Of a DNA stretch of 64,000 nucleotides, positions 33,975-44,202 are shown piece by piece; position 1 is the stretch's first letter, and each line of letters opens with the position of its first letter. Source of the stretch: an uncultured Oscillospiraceae bacterium (lineage in GTDB: Bacteria; Bacillota; Clostridia; Oscillospirales; Oscillospiraceae); assembly GCA_910588625.1 (NCBI GenBank), contig CAJUQN010000002.1, positions 1 to 64,000 of the forward strand, given 5' to 3'. The notes beneath the pieces are model-generated. The model saw only the letters and a program-made list of their open reading frames with translations, had not been told where the DNA came from and ran no database searches. A program made the position numbers and the translations under genes.

Positions 33975-35138
33975 TTATTTGTCCTTTTTCTTTTTCTTTC
34001 CGGCGAAAAAGTCCTTCACCGGAGAGGCCGGGGCGGGCGTCCCCTCCCCCATGGTCTGGGCATAGGCCAGCAGGGCGTCCTTCTGCTGCCCGGTCAAATT
34101 GGTGGGAACCTGCACCTGAACGGTGACATACTGGTCGCCCCGCCCCCGTCCGCTGACGCTGGGGGCGCCCTTGCCCCGCAGGCGGAACACGGTGCCCGGC
34201 TGGGTCCCGGCGGGCAGATTGTACTTCACCTTGCCGTCAATGGTGTCGATCTCCAGCTCCGCGCCCAGCGCCGCCTGGGTAAAGGACACGGCCCGGTCCA
34301 TGTAGAGGTCGTTGCCCTCCCGCTGGAACCGGGGGTCGGGGAGCACCGCCACGTTGACCAACAAATCCCCGGCGGGTCCGCCGTTCTCGCCGCCGGAGCC
34401 TTGGCCCCGCATGGAGATGGTCTGGCCGTCGTAAATTCCGGCGGGTACGCGCACCTTGATTTTCCGCTGCCTGCGTACCTGACCATTGCCCCGGCAGTCC
34501 GGGCAGGGCTGGTGGATGATCTTGCCTGTCCCCCGGCACTTGGAGCAGGGCGCGGTGGTGGTGAAGGCGAAGCCGCCGCCCCCCCGCTGGATACGCACCT
34601 GGCCGGAGCCCCGGCAGTCGGGGCAAATTTCGGCCGTGGTGCCAGGAGCGCAGCCCGTGCCACCGCAGGATTCACAGTTTTCCATCCGGGACACGTTCAG
34701 CTCTTTTTCACAGCCGCTCATGGCCTCGGCAAAGCTGATGGTGATGCTCACCCGCACCGCCGCGCCTTTTTTCGGCGCGTTGGGGTTGGCCTGGCGCTGT
34801 CCGCCGAAGCCGCCGCCGAAGAAGGAGCCGAAAATGTCCCCCAGGTCGATGTCGCCCATGTCGAAGCCGCCGAAGCCGCCGCCGAACCCGCCCGCGCCGA
34901 AGTTGGGGTCTACCCCCGCGTGGCCGAACTGGTCGTATTTGGCCCGCTTGTCCTTGTCGGACAGCACCTCATAGGCCTCGTTGACCTCCTTGAACTTGGC
35001 CTCGGCATCCTTATTGCCCGGGTTCATGTCCGGGTGGTACTGCTTGGCCAGCTTGCGGTAGGCCTTTTTTAATTCATCGTCGGACGCGGTCTTGCCCACG
35101 CCCAATACTTCATAATAATCTCGTTTTTGATCCGCCAA
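33975..35138 (-). CDS. dnaJ: Chaperone co-factor DnaJ
   Basis: This 387-residue Hsp40 stimulates the DnaK ATPase and hands over unfolded proteins. It has the J domain with HPD (YHPDMNPGNKD), a Gly/Phe-rich linker (GFGGGFGGFDMGDIDLGDIF), four CxxCxGxG zinc repeats (CESCGGTG, CPDCRGSG, CSKCRGTG, CPDCRGNG) and a C-terminal substrate-binding region. It ends in a Lys-rich tail (FFAGKKKKKDK). It is the last gene of the hrcA operon, separated from dnaK by 224 bases with GC-rich hairpins. Confidence 0.97.
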   Translation of the reverse strand: MADQKRDYYEVLGVGKTASDDELKKAYRKLAKQYHPDMNPGNKDAEAKFKEVNEAYEVLSDKDKRAKYDQFGHAGVDPNFGAGGFGGGFGGFDMGDIDLGDIFGSFFGGGFGGQRQANPNAPKKGAAVRVSITISFAEAMSGCEKELNVSRMENCESCGGTGCAPGTTAEICPDCRGSGQVRIQRGGGGFAFTTTAPCSKCRGTGKIIHQPCPDCRGNGQVRRQRKIKVRVPAGIYDGQTISMRGQGSGGENGGPAGDLLVNVAVLPDPRFQREGNDLYMDRAVSFTQAALGAELEIDTIDGKVKYNLPAGTQPGTVFRLRGKGAPSVSGRGRGDQYVTVQVQVPTNLTGQQKDALLAYAQTMGEGTPAPASPVKDFFAGKKKKKDK

Positions 35139-35362
35139 ATGGTTTCACCTCTTTACGCGGGAAACGCGGGGCATTGCACCCCGCTGTTTCCCATCCGATT
35201 TCCGGTCCTGCCGGACAGCTTATTGTCACGCTTCGCCTGTTCGCGACGCGGTTCTAAGGTCTCGCCCTCCGACTTTGGGAAACCCTTCCGGAGCCTGGGG
35301 CCCCTCCGGGGATTTCCCTGCGCTCCGGTCTTAGCCCGCTGCTCACGACGGCTCAGCGCTTC

Positions 35363-37207
<1,845 letters not shown>

Positions 37208-37267
37208 AGTGATTTCCTCCTGTTATATGAAAAGTGTATTTTTAACAATGTGAAATTGGGGATGCGT

Positions 37268-37897
37268 TTAATTGGCGACTTTTACCATAGAGAACCGGAT
37301 CACCTTATCTCCGCAGATAAAGCCTTGCTGGAACACCTCGACGATGGTGTTCTCCCCGGCCTCCTCGTCGTCGCAGTGCATGACGGCGTTGTGCCGGTTG
37401 GGATCGAAGGTTTCGCCCAGGGCGGGGATGACCTCCACGCCCAGGCTGATCAGCGCGTCCTGAAGACCCTTCATGGTCATCTCCACACCCTTCTTGTAGG
37501 CCTCGTCGGTGGTCTCCTGTTTGAGGGCCCGCTCCAGGTTGTCGTACACCGGGAGGAACGCCGCCACGGTCTGAGCCTTGGCCTCGGTCCAGGCGTTTTC
37601 CTTCTCCTTGGCGGTGCGCTTGCGGTAGTTGTCATATTCCGCCGCCAAACGCAGGTATTTGTCTGCGGCCTCGGCCAGCAGCTGGCCCTGGTCCTTCTTG
37701 GGCTCTTTCTTGCCCTTCCCGAAGAAGCCCTTTTTGGACTCCGGTGCCTCTGGAGCCTCATCGGCCGCAGGGACCTCTTCTGTCTCGGGAGGCTCTGCGG
37801 TTTCGATTTCCTCGACGGATTCCTGCTCGGGGGCTTCGGCGGTTTCGTTCTGCTCGTCCTCGGGGACGGGGTTCTCGTTCATCTTGTCTTTAGCCAT
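37268..37897 (-). CDS. grpE: Nucleotide exchange factor GrpE
   Basis: This 209-residue dimeric co-chaperone accelerates ADP release from DnaK. The GrpE core is clear (AAEYDNYRKRTAKEKENAW, FLPVYDNLERALKQ, FDPNRHNAVMH, TIVEVFQQGFICGDKVIRFS). The N-terminal 65 residues are a long, very acidic, low-complexity extension (QNETAEAPEQESVEEIETAE), longer than in E. coli but common in Bacillota. It begins 6 bases after the hrcA stop. Confidence 0.96.
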   Translation of the reverse strand: MAKDKMNENPVPEDEQNETAEAPEQESVEEIETAEPPETEEVPAADEAPEAPESKKGFFGKGKKEPKKDQGQLLAEAADKYLRLAAEYDNYRKRTAKEKENAWTEAKAQTVAAFLPVYDNLERALKQETTDEAYKKGVEMTMKGLQDALISLGVEVIPALGETFDPNRHNAVMHCDDEEAGENTIVEVFQQGFICGDKVIRFSMVKVAN

Positions 37898-37903
37898 TGG
37901 CGT

Positions 37904-38968
37904 TTATTCCTCCTTTTCCGGCGTACCGGGGGGCAGCTCCGGCTGCCCGAACAGCTTGGACAGGCCGTCTGCCACGCAGGACAGCTTGGCGGCCACCTTG
38001 GCGTAGTCCATCCGAGTGGGACCCACCACGCCGATGACCCCCTTCATGCCGTCCCCGATGTCGTAGCTTGCCAGCACCACGCTGGTGTCTTTGAGCTCGT
38101 CGGCCACGTTCTCCGGGCCGATGAGGATCTTGGTGTTGTCGTCCTGGAGCGCGGGCAGGGCCAGGGCCTGGGCCAGCGCCTTGTCCTCGGACAAATAGCT
38201 CATCAGCGCCTGGGCTTTGCCCACGTCCTGGTACTCGGGGTGGTCCAGGATGTGGCTGGCGCCGGCGGTGTGCACCGAGCTGCTCTCCAGCTCGTCCAGC
38301 ACCTCCATGGCGAAGGACACCACCAGGGAGATGAGCCCGTAGGAACTGCCTGCCGCGTGTTCCGCCACGCGCATCAGCTCCGGGGTGAGCTGGTCCAGGG
38401 TCTTGCCCACGAAAGCGGTGTTCAGCAGGGTGGTGAGCAATTGCAATTGCGGCTCGCTCAGCTCGGCGGGGAGTCGGAACAGCTTGTTCTTGACCACATT
38501 GCTGTCTGTCATCGCCACGGCGATGAAGGAGGCGGAGTCCACCAGGATCAGATCGAACCGCTTGATGGTCAGCCGCCGGGCGCCCTCAGTGAGGGCGAAG
38601 GCGGGATAGTTGGTCAGCTGGGACACCATGCGCCCGGCCTGGTCGATGACCTTGTCAAGCTCCCGCATCTTCAAGTGGAGGGCGTCGTTGATCTGTTTCG
38701 TTTCCTCCAAACTGAGCCGCTGCTCCTCCATCAGCTCGTTGACATACAGCCGGTAGCCCTTGGGAGAGGGAATCCGCCCCGCGGAGGTATGGGGCTGTTC
38801 CAGATAGCCCCGCTCCGTCAAATCGGCCAGCTCGTTGCGGATGGTGGCGGAGGATACCTTCAAACCCGCCAGCTCCATCAGCGCCTTGGAGCCCACCGGC
38901 TCCGCCGTCTGAATGTAGCTTTCCACCACGGCCCGGAGAATTTTCTTTTTTCGCTCAGATAGCTCCAA
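37904..38968 (-). CDS. hrcA: Heat-inducible repressor HrcA
   Basis: This 354-residue repressor binds the CIRCE element and controls this operon. The N-terminal winged helix (LSERKKKILRAVVESYIQTA, VSSATIRNELADLTERGYLE) and the C-terminal VVGPTRMDYAKVAAKL are diagnostic. I place the start at a TTG codon (38966-38968) because AGAGGGGAGG lies 8 bases upstream and the family begins at this point. The ATG at 38998 would put the ribosome binding site inside the gene and the CIRCE stem over the start codon. It is the first gene of the operon, so HrcA limits its own synthesis. Confidence 0.93.
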   Translation of the reverse strand: MELSERKKKILRAVVESYIQTAEPVGSKALMELAGLKVSSATIRNELADLTERGYLEQPHTSAGRIPSPKGYRLYVNELMEEQRLSLEETKQINDALHLKMRELDKVIDQAGRMVSQLTNYPAFALTEGARRLTIKRFDLILVDSASFIAVAMTDSNVVKNKLFRLPAELSEPQLQLLTTLLNTAFVGKTLDQLTPELMRVAEHAAGSSYGLISLVVSFAMEVLDELESSSVHTAGASHILDHPEYQDVGKAQALMSYLSEDKALAQALALPALQDDNTKILIGPENVADELKDTSVVLASYDIGDGMKGVIGVVGPTRMDYAKVAAKLSCVADGLSKLFGQPELPPGTPEKEE

Positions 38969-38991
38969 GTGCCTGCCTCCCCTCTGAAGCT

Positions 38992-39018
38992 TTAGCACTC
39001 ATTGTCCTTGAGTGCTAA
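38992..39018. promoter_or_regulatory. CIRCE operator
   Basis: TTAGCACTC (38992-39000), 9 bases, GAGTGCTAA (39010-39018): a perfect CIRCE inverted repeat, immediately downstream of the -10 box of the operon promoter. It should bind HrcA. Confidence 0.97.
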
Positions 39019-39022
39019 AGTA

Positions 39023-39051
39023 AATGTACCACCACCCCCCGAAATTGTCAA
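39023..39051 (-). promoter_or_regulatory. Sigma-A promoter of the hrcA operon
   Basis: Read on the minus strand: TTGACA (39046-39051), 17 bases, TACATT (39023-39028). The CIRCE element starts 4 bases beyond the -10 box, so HrcA would cover the transcription start. Confidence 0.8.
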
Positions 39052-39149
39052 GAGTTCAGTTGTAAATTAAATGTGAATGTGCGCCAGCGCCAAAAATCCA
39101 CCCCGTTTTCGCACATAATCTATCGGACTGCTGAAAGGAGTTGCCTATT

Positions 39150-39200
39150 ATGATGCAAAATGAAAAAAAGGCTTTCTTTTCCGCTGCGTTCGTAGTATGA
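39150..39200 (+). CDS. Possible 16-residue leader peptide before the mannosyltransferase gene
   Basis: A good AAAGGAG site lies 9 bases before ATG ATG at 39150; the frame reads MMQNEKKAFFSAAFVV and stops at 39198-39200. That stop overlaps an ATG (39197) in frame with the mannosyltransferase, in the ATGA arrangement typical of translational coupling. No known leader type is recognised. Confidence 0.35.
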   Translation: MMQNEKKAFFSAAFVV

Positions 39201-39265
39201 TATCCAATGTATCGGCATTTTTGCCCAATCACGGATTTGAGCGCGATAAGCGCATGGAGGCCGCA

Positions 39266-41506
39266 ATGATAAAGCTATTGGCACTGACCGCCTCTCCCGA
39301 CCCGACGGAGGCCCCGCTCACCCTGCAGGGGGCCTGGGACGCGGTGGCAGAGGGCGTGTCCTGGTTTTTTACCAATCTGTCCCCTGCCTTTGCCTGGTTC
39401 ATCCCGGCGCTGGCGGTGTGTATCGCCTTTTTTGTCTACTACTGGCTTTGCCTCCGTCCCCGGCCCCACAGCCTGGAGTGGATTGCCATGTCGGAGGAGC
39501 GTGTCCAGCACCGCCGCCTGACTCTGACGATTCCCCATCACCCCATGGAGAAGAGCGACATTTTGCCCATTTTGCTGTTGACGGCGGTATACGCCGCCAC
39601 AGCCTTTTTCCGGCTGGGCAACCTGACTGGCCCCCAGAGCGTGGTCAAGTTCCACCAGGGGGACAGTCTGTCCTTCGCCTATGACCAACCTGTCATTATC
39701 AATAAGGTGTCCTTTTTTACCTCTCTGGGCACCGGCTACTATGAGCTGGAGTGGCTGGATGAGGAGGGAAATTGGCAGGAGCTCAAGCTGGATCAATCCT
39801 ACAACACCCTGTTCAAGTGGCGGGTGCTGGACCTGGACCTGGTGAACGCGCAGGGCGAGGAGGTCAGAGAGAACGAGACGGGGATAGGCTCCATCAGCGC
39901 GTCTCAGTTCCGTCTGACCGCCGTCAGCGCGCCCCGGGAGGAGGGAATGTGGCTGGCGGAGCTGGCACTGTGGAACATGGAATCCCCCATGGCGCCCACC
40001 CAGATGGATGAGGGGGCCTGGGCCCTCTTTGACGAGCGGGAGGAGTGGACGACCAAGTCCACCTATATGAATTCCTCCTATTTCGACGAGATTTACCACC
40101 CCCGCACGGCGCTGGAGCACCTGAATAACATTTACCCCTATGAGGTATCCCACCCGCCCCTGGGCAAGCTGATTTTGTCTGTAGGCATCATGATCTTCGG
40201 TATGGTTCCCTTTGGCTGGCGGTTCATGGGCACGCTTTTCGGGGTGCTCATGGTGCCGGTGCTGTATATCTTCCTGAAAAACCTATTTGGGAAAACCCCT
40301 GTGGCGGTGTGCGGGACGACGTTGTTCACCTTTGACTTTATGCACCTGGTCCAGACCCGCATCGCCACCATCGACACCTACGGCGTGTTTTTCATCCTGG
40401 TGTCCTATTACTTCATGTACCGCTGGCTAGCGGTTCCGGCGGGGAAAAAGCTGAGGTGGTATATCCTGCCTTTGTTCCTGTGCGGGCTGTTCTGGGGGAT
40501 TGGCTGCGCCTCCAAGTGGACGGTGGTATATGCCGGAGCGGGCTTGGCCCTGCTGTGGCTGCTGGGGATGATCTTCAAGGCCGGGGACTGGCGGGAGGCG
40601 GAAAACCGTGCCCGGCAGGAGGCCGCGCCCCCAGAGGTCCGGGAGGACGTGACCCAGGCCATGTTTTTGGAGAAGGAGGTCCCGTGGCAGAGGCCGAAGG
40701 TGCCCTCTTTTGCGGTTCACGTGGTGGGGACTACCTTGTTGTCTGTGCTGTTTTTTGTCATCATTCCGGTGTGCATTTACACGGTTTCCTATTTTCCCTA
40801 TGCCGTGGCCCGGGGGAACACAGCCGGTTTTATGGGCATGGTCCAGCAGTGCCTGAGCTGGCCCTTTAACCAGCTGCCCCAGCATTTGGCCGCCGCGGCC
40901 CAGCCGGGAGCGGACGGGGCGAAGCAAGGGTTCTTTGAGGTCGTCAAGAATACGGCCCACCCAGTGGATCTCATGTTGCAAAACCAGCATTTTATGTTTA
41001 CCTACCATCAGGGGGTGCACACGCCCCATCCCTATGAGTCTTACTGGTACCAGTGGATCTTTGATGGGCGGCCCATCCTTTATTATCGGGATTTGGATGT
41101 GGAAGGGGTTAAGAGCCTGTTTGCCTCCTTCAATAATCCGTTGGTGTCCTGGGTGGGATTGGCGGCGTTCTTTGGAGTGGCCATTCAGACGGTACGGCGC
41201 AGATGTGGGAAGGGGCTCTTTATCCTGATTGCCATCCTGTCTCAATTTGTGCCCTGGCTGCCCATTGGGCGTATTCTGTTTGCGTACCATTATTTCCCCA
41301 CGATTTTGTTCCTGTGCTTTGCGATCGCCTACCTGATGAATGATATGATGGAACGCAAGCGGAGAGGATACCGTCTGGCGGTGTATGGGTTTACTGGGTA
41401 TGCGGTTGCGCTGTATGCTGTTTTTTATCCGGAGCTCGTTGGGCTTTATGTTCCCTATTGGTACAGTCTCTACTTCCTCCGCTGGTTCCCGAGCTGGCCG
41501 CTGTAG
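39266..41506 (+). CDS. PMT-family (GT39) protein mannosyltransferase-like membrane enzyme
   Basis: This membrane enzyme of about 746 residues has roughly ten helices. The first luminal loop carries the acidic motif DEIYHPRTALEHL and SHPPLGKLILSVGI, typical of protein O-mannosyltransferases, which transfer mannose from polyprenyl-phosphate-mannose. An extra extracytoplasmic domain of about 140 residues (GPQSVVKFHQGDSLSFAYDQ ... MWLAELALWNME) lies between the first helices and the PMT core; it has the look of a carbohydrate-binding beta-sandwich (F5/8-like), a weak call. The start is uncertain: ATG 39266 has GGAGG 5 bases upstream; ATG 39254 or 39197 are alternatives. The acceptor is unknown. 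Confidence 0.83.
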   Translation: MIKLLALTASPDPTEAPLTLQGAWDAVAEGVSWFFTNLSPAFAWFIPALAVCIAFFVYYWLCLRPRPHSLEWIAMSEERVQHRRLTLTIPHHPMEKSDILPILLLTAVYAATAFFRLGNLTGPQSVVKFHQGDSLSFAYDQPVIINKVSFFTSLGTGYYELEWLDEEGNWQELKLDQSYNTLFKWRVLDLDLVNAQGEEVRENETGIGSISASQFRLTAVSAPREEGMWLAELALWNMESPMAPTQMDEGAWALFDEREEWTTKSTYMNSSYFDEIYHPRTALEHLNNIYPYEVSHPPLGKLILSVGIMIFGMVPFGWRFMGTLFGVLMVPVLYIFLKNLFGKTPVAVCGTTLFTFDFMHLVQTRIATIDTYGVFFILVSYYFMYRWLAVPAGKKLRWYILPLFLCGLFWGIGCASKWTVVYAGAGLALLWLLGMIFKAGDWREAENRARQEAAPPEVREDVTQAMFLEKEVPWQRPKVPSFAVHVVGTTLLSVLFFVIIPVCIYTVSYFPYAVARGNTAGFMGMVQQCLSWPFNQLPQHLAAAAQPGADGAKQGFFEVVKNTAHPVDLMLQNQHFMFTYHQGVHTPHPYESYWYQWIFDGRPILYYRDLDVEGVKSLFASFNNPLVSWVGLAAFFGVAIQTVRRRCGKGLFILIAILSQFVPWLPIGRILFAYHYFPTILFLCFAIAYLMNDMMERKRRGYRLAVYGFTGYAVALYAVFYPELVGLYVPYWYSLYFLRWFPSWPL

Positions 41507-41825
41507 GCTTTTCCCCTGCGCAGGGGGAAGCGCCCTCCGGGGGGGTGCTTTCTCTCGCGTGAGAGAAAGTAACCAAAGAGCGCGCACAGGGGGTGTGCCC
41601 CCTGTGTACCCCCTTTACGGGAGAGGCCTATACGGTGCTTTGGACGGAATCGTTCCGGCGCGCGCGGCTTTCGACGCTGGCGCCTCCATTTGTGCTGCCG
41701 CCGGTGTCTGGTCACTGGGATGAGGTAGGTCTATTGGTCTGCGCCTCCGTGTCGGACCGTCTGTTCCGGGGGGATTATGGCAATTTTTTCTGACCGTATC
41801 TATTTTTAATTTCAGGTGATGTGTC
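41507..41825. repeat. Intergenic stretch with three successive hairpins
   Basis: Directly after the mannosyltransferase stop are three palindromes: GCTTTTCCCCTG/CAGGGGGAAGC (41507-41531), CTTTCTCTCGC/GTGAGAGAAAG (41548-41569) and CACAGGGGG/CCCCCTGTG (41585-41606). The middle one is followed by TAACCAAAGAG. From memory, such strings are repeated between genes in Oscillospiraceae. The remaining 220 bases hold no gene. Confidence 0.6.
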
Positions 41826-42641
41826 ATGTACCTTTGCGATCTTCACAGTCACAGCAAAATATCCCCCGACAGCAAGGCCGAATTGTCCGATATGGCCCGT
41901 TCGGCTGTCGCCTCCGGGCTGAAAGAGTTTTGTGTCACGGACCATTGCGACCTGTTGGGTTTGCACGGCGAACCGGTCGCCAGCTTTGATTGGCCTGCCG
42001 CCAAAGCCCAGTATCACGCCGTAAAAAAAGAAGTGGGCGGAGCCCTCATTTTTCGCTTGGGCCTGGAATTGGGGTCCGCGCCCGCTGACCCGGACGCGGC
42101 CCGGAACATCCTGGCCCAGGGCGGTGAGGAATTAGATTTCGTATTGGGCTCCCTCCACAACTGGATTGGCATGGAGGGCGGCCGGGACCTGGCCTTCTCC
42201 AACTACCACGACAACCTGGAGCTGAGCCGCTGCGCGGTGGAGAGCACCCTGGACCACACCTGGAGCCTGGTGACCCAATATCCCGACTGCTATGACAGCC
42301 TGGCCCACATCGTCTACCCCCTGCGCTATATCCACCGGGACGGCGTGGAGATGTCCATTGCCGGCTATGAAGACCGTGTCCGGGCTATTTTTAAGGAAGT
42401 GATTAAGACCGACCACGCCTTAGAGGTGAACGTGTGCCGGGGGACGGACATGGAGCCTTGGCCCCTGGTGTTGTCGTGGTTCAAGGATTGCGGCGGGAAG
42501 CTGGTCACCGTAGGCGCGGACGCCCACAAGCCGGAGCAGGTGGCCGTAGGCATTCCGGAGGCCCTGGCCATGGTTCAGGCGGCGGGTTTTGACCATGTGA
42601 CCACCTATGAGCGCCGCCGCCCGGTGCTCCATAAATTGTAA
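41826..42641 (+). CDS. PHP-domain phosphatase (histidinol-phosphatase like)
   Basis: This 271-residue protein has the PHP fold with metal ligands in LCDLHSHSKISPDSK (H-x-H), VTDHCDL, GLELGSAPAD, VLGSLHNW, LEVNVCRGT and VGADAHKPE. HisJ-type histidinol-phosphatases hydrolyse histidinol phosphate, but no his gene lies nearby, so another phosphoester substrate is possible. It is followed after 17 bases by the RpiB fusion gene, so they are probably co-transcribed. The start is at the ATG at 41826 with AGGTG upstream. Confidence 0.85.
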   Translation: MYLCDLHSHSKISPDSKAELSDMARSAVASGLKEFCVTDHCDLLGLHGEPVASFDWPAAKAQYHAVKKEVGGALIFRLGLELGSAPADPDAARNILAQGGEELDFVLGSLHNWIGMEGGRDLAFSNYHDNLELSRCAVESTLDHTWSLVTQYPDCYDSLAHIVYPLRYIHRDGVEMSIAGYEDRVRAIFKEVIKTDHALEVNVCRGTDMEPWPLVLSWFKDCGGKLVTVGADAHKPEQVAVGIPEALAMVQAAGFDHVTTYERRRPVLHKL

Positions 42642-42658
42642 AGGGAGGACTTGCGGAG

Positions 42659-43567
42659 ATGAAAATTTCCATTGCCTGTGACCACGGAGCCTATGAGCTG
42701 AAGGAGCGCCTGAAGGCCCATCTGACCGGGCAGGGCCACCAGGTGACCGACTGCGGCGCCGACAGCCTGGACAGCTGTGACTATCCTGACTATGCCCGCC
42801 CCGCCGCCCAGTTGGTGGCGGACGGGACCTGTGAGCGGGGCGTGGTGTTGTGCACCACTGGCATCGGCGTGTCCATTGTTGCCAATAAAGTGAAGGGGGT
42901 CCGGTGCGCTTTGTGCCACGAGCCTCTGTCTGCTGAGATGACCCGCCGCCACAACGACGCCAACGTGTTGGCCATGGGGGCGGGCGTCACCGGCGGCAAC
43001 CTGGCCGAGCGTATTTTAGACGTGTTCCTGTCCACGGATTTTGAGGGAGGCCGCCACCAGCGCCGGATTGACAAGATGATGGAGACAGAGCAAATGAGCA
43101 CGCCCATCGGCCGGGAGAAGCTCCGGGAGCGCTTTGACTACTGGTGCGGGAAGTTGCGTCTCACTCCCGGCTGGGATGTAAAGCTGGAGTGGGTGGAGGA
43201 CCCCAAGTGGCGCAAGACCGGTGATTTCAAAATCGACTGCACCGACCGTAAAGCAATCTTGATGCTCAACGCGGCCAACCCCAAGCAGGAGAATTTGGAG
43301 GAGGTCATCGTTCACGAGCTGATGCACCTCAAGCTGTACCCCCTGGACCAGGTGACGGAATCCCTCATCGTCAGCAATTTTGAGGAGGGCGCTCCAGCCT
43401 GGAATTTCGCCTATCGGCAGTTTTTTGAATCGCTGGAGATGACAGTGGAGGAGCTGGCCAAATGCTTCCTGCTGGAGTTCGGCGAAGACAAAGAGCTGTC
43501 CTTTGGCCGGTGCGCTAAGGAGAAGTCCTTCAACGAATTGTTCGACGGTTTGAACAACTTGGAGTAA
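42659..43567 (+). CDS. rpiB: RpiB-type sugar-phosphate isomerase fused to an HExxH metallopeptidase-like domain
   Basis: This 302-residue protein joins two unrelated parts in one uninterrupted frame. Residues 1-144 are a complete RpiB (ribose/allose phosphate isomerase): ACDHGAYELKERLK, the catalytic Cys65 in LCTTGIGVSIVANK (the usual G after Cys is T) and MTRRHNDANVLAMGAGV. Residues about 146-302 carry DYWCGKLRLTPGWDVKLEWV, then VIVHELMHLKLYPLDQVTES with HELMH at 219-223, a zinc-peptidase motif, and a helical C-terminus. An internal ATG at 43094 with GGAG 9 bases upstream could also make the second part alone. It is probably co-transcribed with the PHP phosphatase. What the second domain does is unknown. 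Confidence 0.85.
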   Translation: MKISIACDHGAYELKERLKAHLTGQGHQVTDCGADSLDSCDYPDYARPAAQLVADGTCERGVVLCTTGIGVSIVANKVKGVRCALCHEPLSAEMTRRHNDANVLAMGAGVTGGNLAERILDVFLSTDFEGGRHQRRIDKMMETEQMSTPIGREKLRERFDYWCGKLRLTPGWDVKLEWVEDPKWRKTGDFKIDCTDRKAILMLNAANPKQENLEEVIVHELMHLKLYPLDQVTESLIVSNFEEGAPAWNFAYRQFFESLEMTVEELAKCFLLEFGEDKELSFGRCAKEKSFNELFDGLNNLE

Positions 43568-43572
43568 AAAAG

Positions 43573-43605
43573 AAGCAAGCCAAAACGGTGGGTTTTGGCT
43601 TGCTT
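43573..43605. terminator. Bidirectional terminator
   Basis: AAGCAAGCCAAAAC and GTTTTGGCTTGCTT form a 14-bp stem around GGTG, with A- and T-runs outside, between the convergent rpiB fusion and the rnmV gene. It reaches the rnmV stop codon. Confidence 0.88.
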
Positions 43606-44202
43606 TTATTTGTTCAGGAGCTGTTCCAGCTCCTCCGGGGTATACAGCGCGTTCAGCGCCGCCAGCAGGGCCTTGGCGCCCATGTGCTCGGGCAGGTTCA
43701 GCTTTCGCAGGAGCGCCGCCCGCCGCTGGGCCGCGTCCGGCGTGCCGGACAGCCCCAAGGCAAACAGATCCGCCGGAGTCAGATCCCCTTGCGGACGGTC
43801 CGGCGCGTCCCCATCCAGTACCGTGGCCCCGGCGCGGAGAATGGCAGTTCGCAAAACATCCGGGGTCATCCCCTCCACGCCCAATTTTCCCTCTTTTCCG
43901 GGCGCTTTCTTGCGCCGCTCCTTGCCATACACGTCGGGCACATAGGCGTGCTTCAACTGCTCCTTTGGGATGGCGCCTTTCAAATAGTTGCGGATAACAA
44001 ACCCCGCCCCGTCCGAATCGGTGAGGACGATGAGCCCCCGCCTTGCCGCCACCTGCCGCAAGAAGGCCAGCCGCTCCCCATCCTTAAACACGCCAAACCC
44101 GGATGTCTCCAAAATCAGCGTGTCTACCACACCGGCTAAGGTGCTTTTGTCGTACCGCCCCTCGACAACGATGGCCTCTTTGACGCGCAGAGGCCCGCTC
44201 AT
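43606..44202 (-). CDS. rnmV: Ribonuclease M5-like Toprim protein (Toprim plus DUF4093)
   Basis: This 198-residue protein begins with a Toprim domain (KEAIVVEGRYDKSTL and VLTDSDGAGF supply the Glu and DxD metal ligands) followed by a C-terminal DUF4093 region (KLNLPEHMGAKALLAALNAL). RNase M5 of this architecture matures 5S rRNA in Bacillota. The start at 44202 overlaps the holA stop by four bases; the longer upstream frame is antisense-like GC-rich text inside holA. It is the last gene of comEC-holA-rnmV. Confidence 0.82.
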   Translation of the reverse strand: MSGPLRVKEAIVVEGRYDKSTLAGVVDTLILETSGFGVFKDGERLAFLRQVAARRGLIVLTDSDGAGFVIRNYLKGAIPKEQLKHAYVPDVYGKERRKKAPGKEGKLGVEGMTPDVLRTAILRAGATVLDGDAPDRPQGDLTPADLFALGLSGTPDAAQRRAALLRKLNLPEHMGAKALLAALNALYTPEELEQLLNK

